Source: Micromonospora matsumotoense
GTDB lineage: Bacteria; Actinomycetota; Actinomycetes; Mycobacteriales; Micromonosporaceae
Assembly: GCF_900091525.1 (NCBI RefSeq)
Contig: NZ_FMCU01000036.1
Span: 1 to 37,703, forward strand
DNA length: 37,703 bases
Reading direction: 5' to 3'
How positions within the stretch are numbered: position 1 is the stretch's first letter; the number at the start of each line of letters is the position of its first letter. Both the position numbers and the translations under genes were made by a program. Positions 26,527-34,206 of the stretch are shown here, piece by piece. Under the pieces are notes generated by a model that was not told the origin of the DNA, made no database searches, and saw nothing but the letters and a program-made list of their open reading frames with translations.

Positions 26527-27283
26527 CCGTTCCCCCAAGCCCGACGCCCCGGTGTACGAAGGCGCCGAACGCCTCCAGAAGGTGCTCGCCGCCGCCGGGG
26601 TGGGCTCCCGCCGCGCCTGCGAAGATCTGATCTTCCGGCGTCGGGTCACCGTCGACGGGCGGGTCGCCCACCTCGGCGACAAGGTCGACCCCGCCACCGC
26701 CGTGATCCACGTCGACGGCGAACGCCTCCAGGCCGACAACCGCCTGGTCTACGTGGCGATGAACAAGCCGCGCGGGGTGGTCACCACCATGTCGGACAAC
26801 AAGGGCCGCAACGAGCTCGCCGAGTTCATCGGCAACCGGGTCGAGCAGCGGGTCTACCACGTCGGGCGGCTCGACGCGGACAGCGAGGGCCTGCTGCTGC
26901 TCACCAACGACGGGACCCTCACCCACAAGCTGATGCACCCGTCCTACCAGGTGCTCAAGACGTACCTGGCCGAGGTGGCCGGGCCGATCCCGCGCCACCT
27001 GGGCAAGCGGCTGCTGGCCGGCGTCGAACTGGAGGACGGGCCGGTGAAGGTCGACTCGTTCAAGGTGGTGGACACCCTGGGTAAAACCGCCCAGGTGGAG
27101 CTGAGCCTGCACGAGGGACGCAAGCACATCGTCCGGCGGTTGCTGGCCGAGGTCGGGCACCCGGTGTCCCGGCTGGTGCGTACCTCGATCGGGCCGATCA
27201 AGCTCGGTGACCTGCGCACCGGGCGGATCCGGCGGCTGACCAACGCGGAGGTCGCCGCCCTGTTCAAGGTCGTGGGTGACTGA
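26513..27283 (+). CDS. rluB: RluB-like 23S rRNA pseudouridine synthase
   Basis: A 256-aa enzyme. ATG 26513 lies inside the scpB end (14-base overlap), after GAAGAG; TTG 26507 is an alternative two codons upstream. Residues about 17-75 are an S4 RNA-binding domain (RLQKVLAAAGVGSRRACEDLI). The RsuA/RluB catalytic core has VAMNKPRGVVTT, the active-site Asp in VGRLDADSEGLLLLTNDG, and LHEGRKHIVRRLLAEVGHPV. Family members convert U2605 (E. coli numbering) or equivalent sites of 23S rRNA. Confidence 0.93.
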   Translation: MPRDDRSPKPDAPVYEGAERLQKVLAAAGVGSRRACEDLIFRRRVTVDGRVAHLGDKVDPATAVIHVDGERLQADNRLVYVAMNKPRGVVTTMSDNKGRNELAEFIGNRVEQRVYHVGRLDADSEGLLLLTNDGTLTHKLMHPSYQVLKTYLAEVAGPIPRHLGKRLLAGVELEDGPVKVDSFKVVDTLGKTAQVELSLHEGRKHIVRRLLAEVGHPVSRLVRTSIGPIKLGDLRTGRIRRLTNAEVAALFKVVGD

Positions 27284-27474
27284 CCCGTCGTAGCGGGTAG
27301 GTGTGCCGGTAGGCTTCCACGCGGCCCACGGGCCGGCGGGTGGTGCAGGTCGCCCCCGACGGCGGCGCGGGGGGCCGACCCGCGAGGCGCGGGATGATGG
27401 ACGATCGATGGACGACCGCTCAACGGCACCGGAGGAACCGGTGACCCGCGAGGTACGGGCTGAGGAGGACAACG

Positions 27475-28155
27475 GTGGAGGAAAACGTACGGGCCGGGCG
27501 CTGTGTGGTCGCGGTGGACGGGCCGTCCGGTTCGGGTAAGTCCACCGTCTCGCGGCGACTCGCCGTCGACCTCGGTGCGCGTTACCTGGACACCGGCGCG
27601 ATGTACCGGGCGATCACCTGGGCGGTGCTGCGCTCCGGCGTCGACCTGACCGACGCCGCCGCGGTGGGCAAGGTTGCCGGCGAGGTCGAGCTGCGCATCG
27701 GCACCGACCCCCAGGGGTACGGCGTGACCGTCGACGGGACGGGTGTCGACCAGGAGATCCGGGGCCCCGAGGTGACCGGCGCGGTCTCCGCGGTGGCCGC
27801 CGTGCCGGCGGTGCGGGCGTTGCTCGTCGCCCGGCAGCGGGAACTCATCGCCCAGGCCGGCCGGATCGTGGTCGAGGGCCGCGACATCGGCGCCGTGGTG
27901 GCCCCCGACGCCGACCTGAAGGTCTACCTGACCGCCTCCGAGGCGGCCCGCGCCCGACGCCGCAGCGCCGAGGACGCCGCCGACGTCGCGGCGACCGCCG
28001 CCGACCTGGCCCGGCGGGACCGGCTCGACTCCACCCGCACGGTCAACCCGCTGCGGCAGACCGACGACGCCGTCGAACTGGACACCACCGAGCTGGGCAT
28101 CGACGAGGTCGTCGCCCAGCTGCGTGAGCTGCTCACCGAGCGGGGTGTGGCATGA
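27475..28155 (+). CDS. cmk: Cytidylate kinase
   Basis: A 226-aa enzyme phosphorylating CMP/dCMP. GTG 27475 is preceded by GAGGAGG. Motifs: P-loop VAVDGPSGSGKSTVSRRLA, then GARYLDTGAMYRAITWAVL, VVEGRDIGAVVAPDADLKVYL and RRDRLDSTRTVNPL (CMP-binding and lid Arg). The 191-nt gap upstream contains no convincing gene; an overlapping 43-codon frame from about 27408 looks accidental. Its stop overlaps der (ATGA), an arrangement conserved in actinobacteria. Confidence 0.95.
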   Translation: MEENVRAGRCVVAVDGPSGSGKSTVSRRLAVDLGARYLDTGAMYRAITWAVLRSGVDLTDAAAVGKVAGEVELRIGTDPQGYGVTVDGTGVDQEIRGPEVTGAVSAVAAVPAVRALLVARQRELIAQAGRIVVEGRDIGAVVAPDADLKVYLTASEAARARRRSAEDAADVAATAADLARRDRLDSTRTVNPLRQTDDAVELDTTELGIDEVVAQLRELLTERGVA

Positions 28156-29549
28156 GCGACGGATGGGTGGAGCTGCGCGAGCCGGAGGTCACCGTCGAGG
28201 AACCGACCGGCCCGCAGCCCGTGGTGGCCGTTGTCGGTCGGCCCAACGTGGGCAAGTCGACGCTGGTGAACCGGATCATCGGCCGGCGGCAGGCGGTCGT
28301 GGAGGACGTTCCCGGGGTGACCCGGGACCGGGTGCCGTACGACGCGCAGTGGAACGGCCGCTCGTTCACCGTGGTGGACACCGGCGGCTGGGAGCCGGAC
28401 GCGAAGGACCGGGCGGCGGCCATCGCCGCCCAGGCCGAGACGGCGGTGGTCACCGCCGACGTGGTGATCTTCGTGGTCGACGCCATGGTCGGCTCGACCG
28501 ATGTGGACGAGGCCGCGGTGAAGATGCTGCGGCGCAGCGCCAAACCGGTGATCCTGGTGGCCAACAAGACCGACAACACCGCCATCGAGATGGAGGCGAC
28601 CGCGCTGTGGTCGCTGGGCCTCGGTGAGCCGTTCCCGGTCTCCGCACTGCACGGCCGGGGCTCCGGCGAACTCCTCGACGCGATCCTCGACGCGTTGCCC
28701 GACGCGCCCAAGATCGTCGAGAACCGCCCGCGCGGTCCCCGCCGGGTGGCGCTGGTCGGTCGGCCCAACGTCGGCAAGTCCAGCCTGCTCAACCGGTTCT
28801 CCGGTGAGGAGCGGGCGGTCGTCGACTCGGTCGCCGGCACCACCGTCGACCCGGTGGACAGCCTGGTGGAGATCGGCGGCGAGACCTGGCAACTGGTCGA
28901 CACCGCCGGGCTGCGCAAGCGGGTCGGCAAGGCCAGCGGCACCGAGTACTACGCCAGCCTGCGTACCGCCGGGGCCATCGAGGCGGCCGAGGTGGCGGTG
29001 GTGCTGCTCGACTCCAGCGAGCCGATCAGCGAGCAGGACCAGCGGATCCTGACCATGGTCGTCGAGGCCGGCCGGGCCCTGGTGATCGCCTTCAACAAGT
29101 GGGACCTGGTCGACGCCGACCGCCGGTACTACCTGGACAAGGAGATCGACCGGGAGCTACGCCGGATTCCCTGGGCGATCCGGCTCAACCTGTCGGCGCA
29201 GACCGGCCGGGCCGTCGACAAGCTCGCCCCCGCGCTGCGCAAGGCGTTGGCGAGCTGGGAGACCCGGGTGCCCACGGCGCAGCTCAACCAGTGGCTCACC
29301 GCCCTGGTCCAGGCCACCCCGCACCCGGTGCGCGGCGGCCGGGCCCCGAAGATCCTCTTCGCCACCCAGGCGGGTGTCTCCCCGCCCCGGTTCGTGCTGT
29401 TCACCACCGCGCCGCTGGACGCCGGCTACCAGCGTTTCGTCGAGCGCAAGCTCCGCGAGGAGTTCGGCTTCGAGGGCAGCCCGGTGGAGATCTCGGTACG
29501 CCCCCGCAAGAAGCTCGGCCCCGGCGGCCGGGGCAAGGCCCACGGCTGA
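28152..29549 (+). CDS. der: Ribosome-assembly GTPase Der (EngA)
   Basis: A 465-aa protein with two tandem G domains, needed for maturation of the 50S subunit. G domain 1: VVGRPNVGKSTLVNRI, DVPGVTRDRV, VDTGGW and NKTD. G domain 2: LVGRPNVGKSSLLNRF, GTTVDPVD, DTAGL and NKWDLVD. A KH-like domain follows (residues about 360-450). ATG 28152 is coupled to cmk. It ends the ancestral gene block, followed by a strong terminator. Confidence 0.96.
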   Translation: MSDGWVELREPEVTVEEPTGPQPVVAVVGRPNVGKSTLVNRIIGRRQAVVEDVPGVTRDRVPYDAQWNGRSFTVVDTGGWEPDAKDRAAAIAAQAETAVVTADVVIFVVDAMVGSTDVDEAAVKMLRRSAKPVILVANKTDNTAIEMEATALWSLGLGEPFPVSALHGRGSGELLDAILDALPDAPKIVENRPRGPRRVALVGRPNVGKSSLLNRFSGEERAVVDSVAGTTVDPVDSLVEIGGETWQLVDTAGLRKRVGKASGTEYYASLRTAGAIEAAEVAVVLLDSSEPISEQDQRILTMVVEAGRALVIAFNKWDLVDADRRYYLDKEIDRELRRIPWAIRLNLSAQTGRAVDKLAPALRKALASWETRVPTAQLNQWLTALVQATPHPVRGGRAPKILFATQAGVSPPRFVLFTTAPLDAGYQRFVERKLREEFGFEGSPVEISVRPRKKLGPGGRGKAHG

Positions 29550-29561
29550 CCCGGCACCGTC

Positions 29562-29597
29562 AAGGGCTGCCGTTCCCACCCGGGAACGGCAGCCCTT
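29562..29597 (+). terminator. Strong terminator after der
   Basis: AAGGGCTGCCGTTCCC (29562-29577) and GGGAACGGCAGCCCTT (29582-29597) form a perfect 16-bp stem around a 4-nt loop, 12 bases after der. The sequence TTTCCTAGG downstream is weakly T-rich. It marks the end of the long conserved gene cluster. Confidence 0.88.
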
Positions 29598-29732
29598 CCC
29601 GTACCCCCCTTTCCTAGGACGCTTTAGAGGTGGTGGCGGTGCACATCAATGCGGCAGGGGGCTGTGCGCACGGTGCGAAGATCCTGCGCTAAGCTGTACC
29701 GGCTGCCGCGGGGGAGACCACGCGGGGAGTAT

Positions 29733-29806
<74 letters not shown>

Positions 29807-29818
29807 CGCATCTGACCA

Positions 29819-29846
29819 GGGGATATGCCGTCGAAGGCATATCCCC
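29819..29846 (+). terminator. tRNA-Pro terminator
   Basis: GGGGATATGCC (29819-29829) pairs perfectly with GGCATATCCCC (29836-29846), loop GTCGAA, followed by TGTGGTCTTTT. It lies 12 bases after the tRNA. Its AT-rich stem centre is unlike the GC-rich hairpins of the core region. Confidence 0.85.
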
Positions 29847-29912
29847 TGTGGTCTTTTCAGAGCAGTTTTGTCGCGTTGCTGTCGCAGCCTCACGCGGATC
29901 TTGCAGCGGCGG

Positions 29913-30790
29913 TCAGGCGGCCCGGGCGTCGGCCGCGTCGAGGGCTGCGCAGGTGGCGCTCACGCCGTCGGCGGCGGCGTCGCGGGTGAGGTGGCCGTAA
30001 GTGTCGATGGTGGTGGCCACGTTCCTGTGGCGCAGCGTCTTGGACACCACGGCGATCGGCACCCCTTGGTTGATCATGATGGTGGCGGCGATGTGTCGCA
30101 GGTCGTGCACCCGGATTGCCGGGAGCCCGGCGTCGGCGGTGAGGCGGCGCAGGTGGTCGAGCACGTACTGCGGCCGTAGGGGTTGTCCATCGGGTCTGGC
30201 GAACACCAGGTCGAGATTGTCGTGATGGCGGGCGGTCACCTGTTGCCGGCATTGGCGGCGGCGTTGCCGCTGCAACGCGTCGACGGCGCGGGTGGACAGG
30301 GCGACCCAGGCCCGGCTGCCGTGGGTCTTGGGCGCGTTCAACATGCTGCGGCTGTTGTCGACGCTGACCAACGTCCAGCGCACGAACAGTGCCCGCGCCT
30401 CGAGGTCCACATCGGCCCAGTGCAGGCCCAGAGTCTCGCCCTTGCGTATTCCGGTGCAGATCATCAACTCGAACAGGTCCGCGAGCGGATCCTCAACGGC
30501 GTGGCAGTGCCGCAGGAACGCGCTTGTCTGGCTGGTGCTCCAGCAGGTGAGCTCGGGTTCCGGCGGTCGGGGGATCATGGCGAAGCGGGCGGCGTTGTGG
30601 GGCTCCCGGTGGCGAAACCGGTACGGCGCATGGTGCTGCGCTTGTTCAGGCTCGGCAGGTCGACGGCGAACGCCCAGCTGCCGTGCCGCGCGTTGGACAG
30701 CTTGGGGCACCGGGGGCCGAGTAGTCGGCCGGTGCTGTCACGACAGGCGCAGCAGCGGTAGACGCGGCCCCGGTTCGGGTTCTGTCTCAT
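29913..30790 (-). pseudogene. Tyrosine integrase with internal out-of-frame deletion
   Basis: The start ATG 30790 (minus strand, GGAGGA upstream) opens a frame encoding MRQNPNRGRVYRCCACRD and CPKLSNARHGSWAFAVDLPS, typical of the extreme N-terminus of actinobacterial phage/ICE integrases. After MRRTGFAT, near 30608, homology jumps to another frame that reads HNAARFAMIPRPPEPELTCWS and the full catalytic domain: Arg in CTGIRKGETLGLHW, Lys in NAPKTHGSRAW, HDLRHIAAT, LRHRNVATTIDTYGH with Tyr. The core-binding domain normally in between (about 100 or more residues) is missing and the frame is shifted. It stops at 29913, about 107 bases from the tRNA-Pro 3' end, as for an element integrated there. 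Probably inactive unless the C-terminal piece is made separately. Confidence 0.82.
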
Positions 30791-30802
30791 GACGTCCTCC
30801 TC

Positions 30803-30831
30803 GGTAGAGGTGAGCTTCTGCCACCTCTACC
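30803..30831. promoter_or_regulatory. Perfect 10-bp inverted repeat upstream of the integrase remnant
   Basis: GGTAGAGGTG (30803-30812) and CACCTCTACC (30822-30831) flank a 9-nt spacer, ending 13 bases before the integrase start on the minus strand, in the likely promoter. It could be an operator for a repressor or excisionase, or an arm-type integrase site. The next 300 bases (30832 to about 31140) hold no gene that I can support. Confidence 0.4.
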
Positions 30832-31140
30832 GTTGCCCCGTTCGGCTGCGACAGCATCGCGACAACCCCGTATGTCCTCCATGCTTGTGACGGTCCTACT
30901 TGTCGTTCCGTCAAGGATGAGCACTCCCCCCGGCGTGCACGAGTGGCGGAGGGAGGATGTGGTGGGCGATGGCCCCGCGGGCCGCCGCCGTATGAGCGGC
31001 AGGCGAGGTGTCATGGCCAGCAGGGACGAAGGACCGGAGCGTCGGCCGCGGCGCGCGGGCTCTCCGCGTACCGCAAACGTGCTCCGCTCGTTCCCGGTTT
31101 TGCCGAGGTTTGTGGACGCTCGCTGCATAGGCCATGGCAC

Positions 31141-31260
31141 GCGGAACGCGACGCCGGACGACTGCAGCAGATCAGCACCCACTGGCTGCGTCACACCACT
31201 TTGACATGGGTAGAGAGACTCTGCCTACGCCACCACACGCGCCTACGCCGGCAGCCAGCG
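31141..31260 (+). pseudogene. Degraded tyrosine recombinase fragment
   Basis: Frame 31141-31218 reads ERDAGRLQQISTHWLRHTTL followed by TWVER, the HXXR box region of a well-known actinobacterial tyrosine recombinase subgroup. A +1 shift just after VER continues with YATTRAYAGS (31226 on), matching the family's YAVARAYAGH where the second catalytic His is expected; here it is Ser. No start, no N-terminal part and no Tyr region can be found, so this is a remnant. It points opposite to the integrase at 29913 and ends about 45 bases from the end of the STAND gene. Confidence 0.6.
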
Positions 31261-31305
31261 GTGGCGACGCCGGCGGTCCCGTCTCACGCGTGGCACCTTC
31301 GTCGG

Positions 31306-34206
31306 TCACTGTGGGCAGATGCTGCCGGTGGGGCTGCCCGGGGGCAGGGCCTGCCGTTCGGCGTCTGTCATGTCGCGCCCGACGACCTGGCAAAGGCGGG
31401 CGGCCCAGGCATGTGGGTCGAGCGGAATGTGGCTGATCAGGTCGTCTCCGATGATGTGGAGGGTGTTGCCGTCCGGAGATAGAGTGCTTCCGGTCGCGCC
31501 TTTGCCGACTTCCGCACCGGCGGTGGTGTCTAGGTCTGCGATGGCGTCCCGGCGGGCCAGGTCCCACACGATATTCCTGGTGTCGGCTTTCACGATGATC
31601 CGGTCGGGCTCGGGGAAGGCCACGATCCGCAGTATGCCGCCGGGCTCGGACACTCGCTGTGGTGCGGCGATCGGCGTGGATCGTGCCATGTCCCAGATTT
31701 GAAGCATGCCTTCGGTGTCGAGAACTGCCAGTAGCCGGCCGTCAGGGCTGAAAGCGATGTCCGCCAGCGTGCCCAGGTCGGTAGGGTCCAGCGTGCCCAG
31801 CCGCTTGCCGCTTTTGAGGTCCCAGGTCTCGACGAACTGCTTCTCGACCTCGATTGCCATCGCGTCGGTGCCCGGGCGGATGGCGCACAGGCCGTTGTTG
31901 CGGGCGAGCCGGTCGAACTCCTGGCTGGTGTGCCAGGGCCGTATTGGTTCGCCGATCTGGGTACCCGATCGAACATCGAACCGGGTTATCAGCCGGCCGA
32001 AGACCACGTTGACCATGTCTGGTGTCGACTCGTCGGCGTCGATGCACAAGCCGCCGAAGGCGCGGCTGAGTTCGTGGGTTGGCCGCTTGATGCCAGGGGC
32101 GACGGGCAACGGCAGCCGGGCGGTCACCGTCAGCGAGGCCTCGCGCATCTGGCGGACCACGAGGTGTTCCCACTGGGCATCCAGCGCCAGCAGAAGCCGA
32201 TCCTTGCTGAGGGACCCCAGCAGCAGGCGATCAGCATCGGTGGATCGTGCAAGCTCCCGGTCGCTGCCGATGTCCCAGAACGATAGCCACGGCTCACCAG
32301 TGTGAGCGGACAGGACGACCCTGGTCCCGTCGCCGCTGATTATCGTGGGGCCGGAGAAGGTGTCGATCATCGCGGTGTTCAGTCGAGTGAAGCCAACAGC
32401 CGGGATGTCGACGATGGCGACTGCCGCGCCGACCGCGACGACCATGCGGGTGCCGTCCGGGAGGGTGGCGAGGCGCTTGACCTTGAGCAGGGTGCCGCTC
32501 GTCGGCACGACAGTCCGCGAGGTGAGCCCTCCGGGTAGGTTGCGCAGTGTGATCACGGTGCGCGGGTAGTTGCGTCCCGGACTGTCGCGATCGACCTCGG
32601 AATCCTCACCCGTGATCGCGATGCTGCCGGTCGGGTCCGCCTCCAGGCCGTGGACGCAGCGCGCTCCTCGCATCGGGTATCGGCCGCGTACGCGGACCGG
32701 ATCCAGGTCCCACCGGGTATGCACTCCGTCGATGCAGATGATCGCCGTGAGCCCGTCACCTCCGACCCAAACGCTGTCCTGATCCTCCAAAGCGGACACC
32801 AATACGGGAGTGCCCATGGACAGGTGCCAGAGAGTCAGGCCGCCGCTGGTCGCGACGATGATGCTCTCCCCGCGCGGGCCGAACCACACATTGTTGCCGT
32901 ACTGGTCGAACTGCCTGACGAGCCCAGGGGGCACCGGCACCGACCGCCGCTGTTCGATGTCCCACACCCGCGGCCCGCCTCGGTCGAGGTGGGCCAGCAG
33001 ACGGCGACCCGCTGAGTCGAACCGCAGACCCGTTTGAAAGAGTGCCAGGGGACCGCCAGCCTCCTGCCGAAACACGCTGGTGCCATCCGTCCGCCACACC
33101 TCGATCCGACCAGCCTTGTCGGCGCCCGCGATCAGAGCGCCGTTCGGGCTGAGAGCGGAGTATGTCAAGCCACCCTGGCCCAGGTATGTCGGGACGACCG
33201 GCTGCCGGTCGAGCCGCCAGAGCGCGATTCGACCCTGCGCGCCCAGCGCGGCGACGACCCTGCCGTCGGCACTGACGTGAACGTCCTCTAGCTGGCCGGC
33301 GTCCGCGGTATGCAACCTGTCCGTCGAGCGATAGCGCATGTACTCATCGGACAGGTTGGTCAGGACCGCCGGGTCCGGGCTCGACCGGTAGGCCGCTACC
33401 GCCATCAGTGCGGCCATGGCCGGGTCGCTGCGGTTGCGTTCAGGGACCTGGGCCGTCAGCAGCATCGCGGCGTTGGCGCGTAGTTGGCGTCCCAGTGCGT
33501 CGGTGCGCTGCTGCAGCACCACTGCCGCGGATCCGGCCACCACGAGCAGCACCACGATGACCGCGAGGACGCCACGCGACGCCGCGACACGTTGGCGGTG
33601 CCTGTGCTTGCTCGTGTCGAGGAACTCGATCGCGGTGGGAGGAAGCGGCGGGAACCTGTCCGACGCGGCGCGCCAGCGCGTGGCCCCCTCGGTAGCGGCG
33701 GTGAGCTGAGCGTTTCGGTAGAGAAAGGAAGCGTCGTGGCCGTTGGCGGCCCAGCCCGCTGCGTCGTCGGCGACCTGACTGAACAGGACGAGGTCGGCGA
33801 CGTCGCCGTCCAGCCAGCCTCGCAGCCGCGGCCAGGCCCCGAGAAGCGCGTCGTGGGCAATGTCGACGCCGTTCTCGTTGAGACTGATCAACCGCTTGGC
33901 GATGAACATGTCCAGCACGGTGTCGATGTCGGTCCGTTCGCCTGCGTCGTACAGATTGTCGCGGGCCAGTCGACGTCGGGCGAGTTGTCGGTCACGCGAC
34001 AACACGGTCAGCCGACGGAACACGGCCTGGGCGGCCTTCTGCTGGTTGAAGGTCAGCTCGCCGAACGCGGCCTCTGCGCTCGCCTGGACCGCGTGTGTGA
34101 TCCCGCCGGACAGGCCGTAGCCTCGGTTGGTGAGCAGCCCCCCCCTCAGCCCGATGCTCCCAGGTGGCCAGCATCGCCTGCGACAGCAGCGGCAATGTGC
34201 CGGCAC
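31306..34206 (-). CDS. STAND NTPase, C-terminal part: NTPase end, membrane span and WD40 propeller
   Basis: The continuation of the gene in the next frame. Joined after removing one G from the run at 34138-34145, the two parts give a protein of about 1469 aa; residues upstream of GGLLTNRGYG in this frame are spurious. It holds the helical end of the STAND module (FNQQKAAQAVFRRLTVL and DIAHDALLGAWPRLRGWLDG), a membrane span RGVLAVIVVLLVVAGSAAVV (about residue 715 of the joined protein), and WD40-like blades such as VHVSADGRVVAALGAQGRIA-LWRL, ALSPNGALIAGADKAGRIEV-WR and IAFSPDGRLLAVLDTEGMLQ-IWDM. The end WAARLCQVVGRDMTDAERQAL with PPGS and a late Cys is the usual closing motif of actinobacterial STAND-WD40 proteins. 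Base composition looks less GC3-biased than the core genes. Confidence 0.82.
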   Translation of the reverse strand: MPAHCRCCRRRCWPPGSIGLRGGLLTNRGYGLSGGITHAVQASAEAAFGELTFNQQKAAQAVFRRLTVLSRDRQLARRRLARDNLYDAGERTDIDTVLDMFIAKRLISLNENGVDIAHDALLGAWPRLRGWLDGDVADLVLFSQVADDAAGWAANGHDASFLYRNAQLTAATEGATRWRAASDRFPPLPPTAIEFLDTSKHRHRQRVAASRGVLAVIVVLLVVAGSAAVVLQQRTDALGRQLRANAAMLLTAQVPERNRSDPAMAALMAVAAYRSSPDPAVLTNLSDEYMRYRSTDRLHTADAGQLEDVHVSADGRVVAALGAQGRIALWRLDRQPVVPTYLGQGGLTYSALSPNGALIAGADKAGRIEVWRTDGTSVFRQEAGGPLALFQTGLRFDSAGRRLLAHLDRGGPRVWDIEQRRSVPVPPGLVRQFDQYGNNVWFGPRGESIIVATSGGLTLWHLSMGTPVLVSALEDQDSVWVGGDGLTAIICIDGVHTRWDLDPVRVRGRYPMRGARCVHGLEADPTGSIAITGEDSEVDRDSPGRNYPRTVITLRNLPGGLTSRTVVPTSGTLLKVKRLATLPDGTRMVVAVGAAVAIVDIPAVGFTRLNTAMIDTFSGPTIISGDGTRVVLSAHTGEPWLSFWDIGSDRELARSTDADRLLLGSLSKDRLLLALDAQWEHLVVRQMREASLTVTARLPLPVAPGIKRPTHELSRAFGGLCIDADESTPDMVNVVFGRLITRFDVRSGTQIGEPIRPWHTSQEFDRLARNNGLCAIRPGTDAMAIEVEKQFVETWDLKSGKRLGTLDPTDLGTLADIAFSPDGRLLAVLDTEGMLQIWDMARSTPIAAPQRVSEPGGILRIVAFPEPDRIIVKADTRNIVWDLARRDAIADLDTTAGAEVGKGATGSTLSPDGNTLHIIGDDLISHIPLDPHAWAARLCQVVGRDMTDAERQALPPGSPTGSICPQ

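Noticed and set aside
27408..27539. 43-codon ORF overlapping the cmk start
   Set aside because: Its frame continues inside cmk without a domain, and the GAGGAGG site is better placed for GTG 27475.
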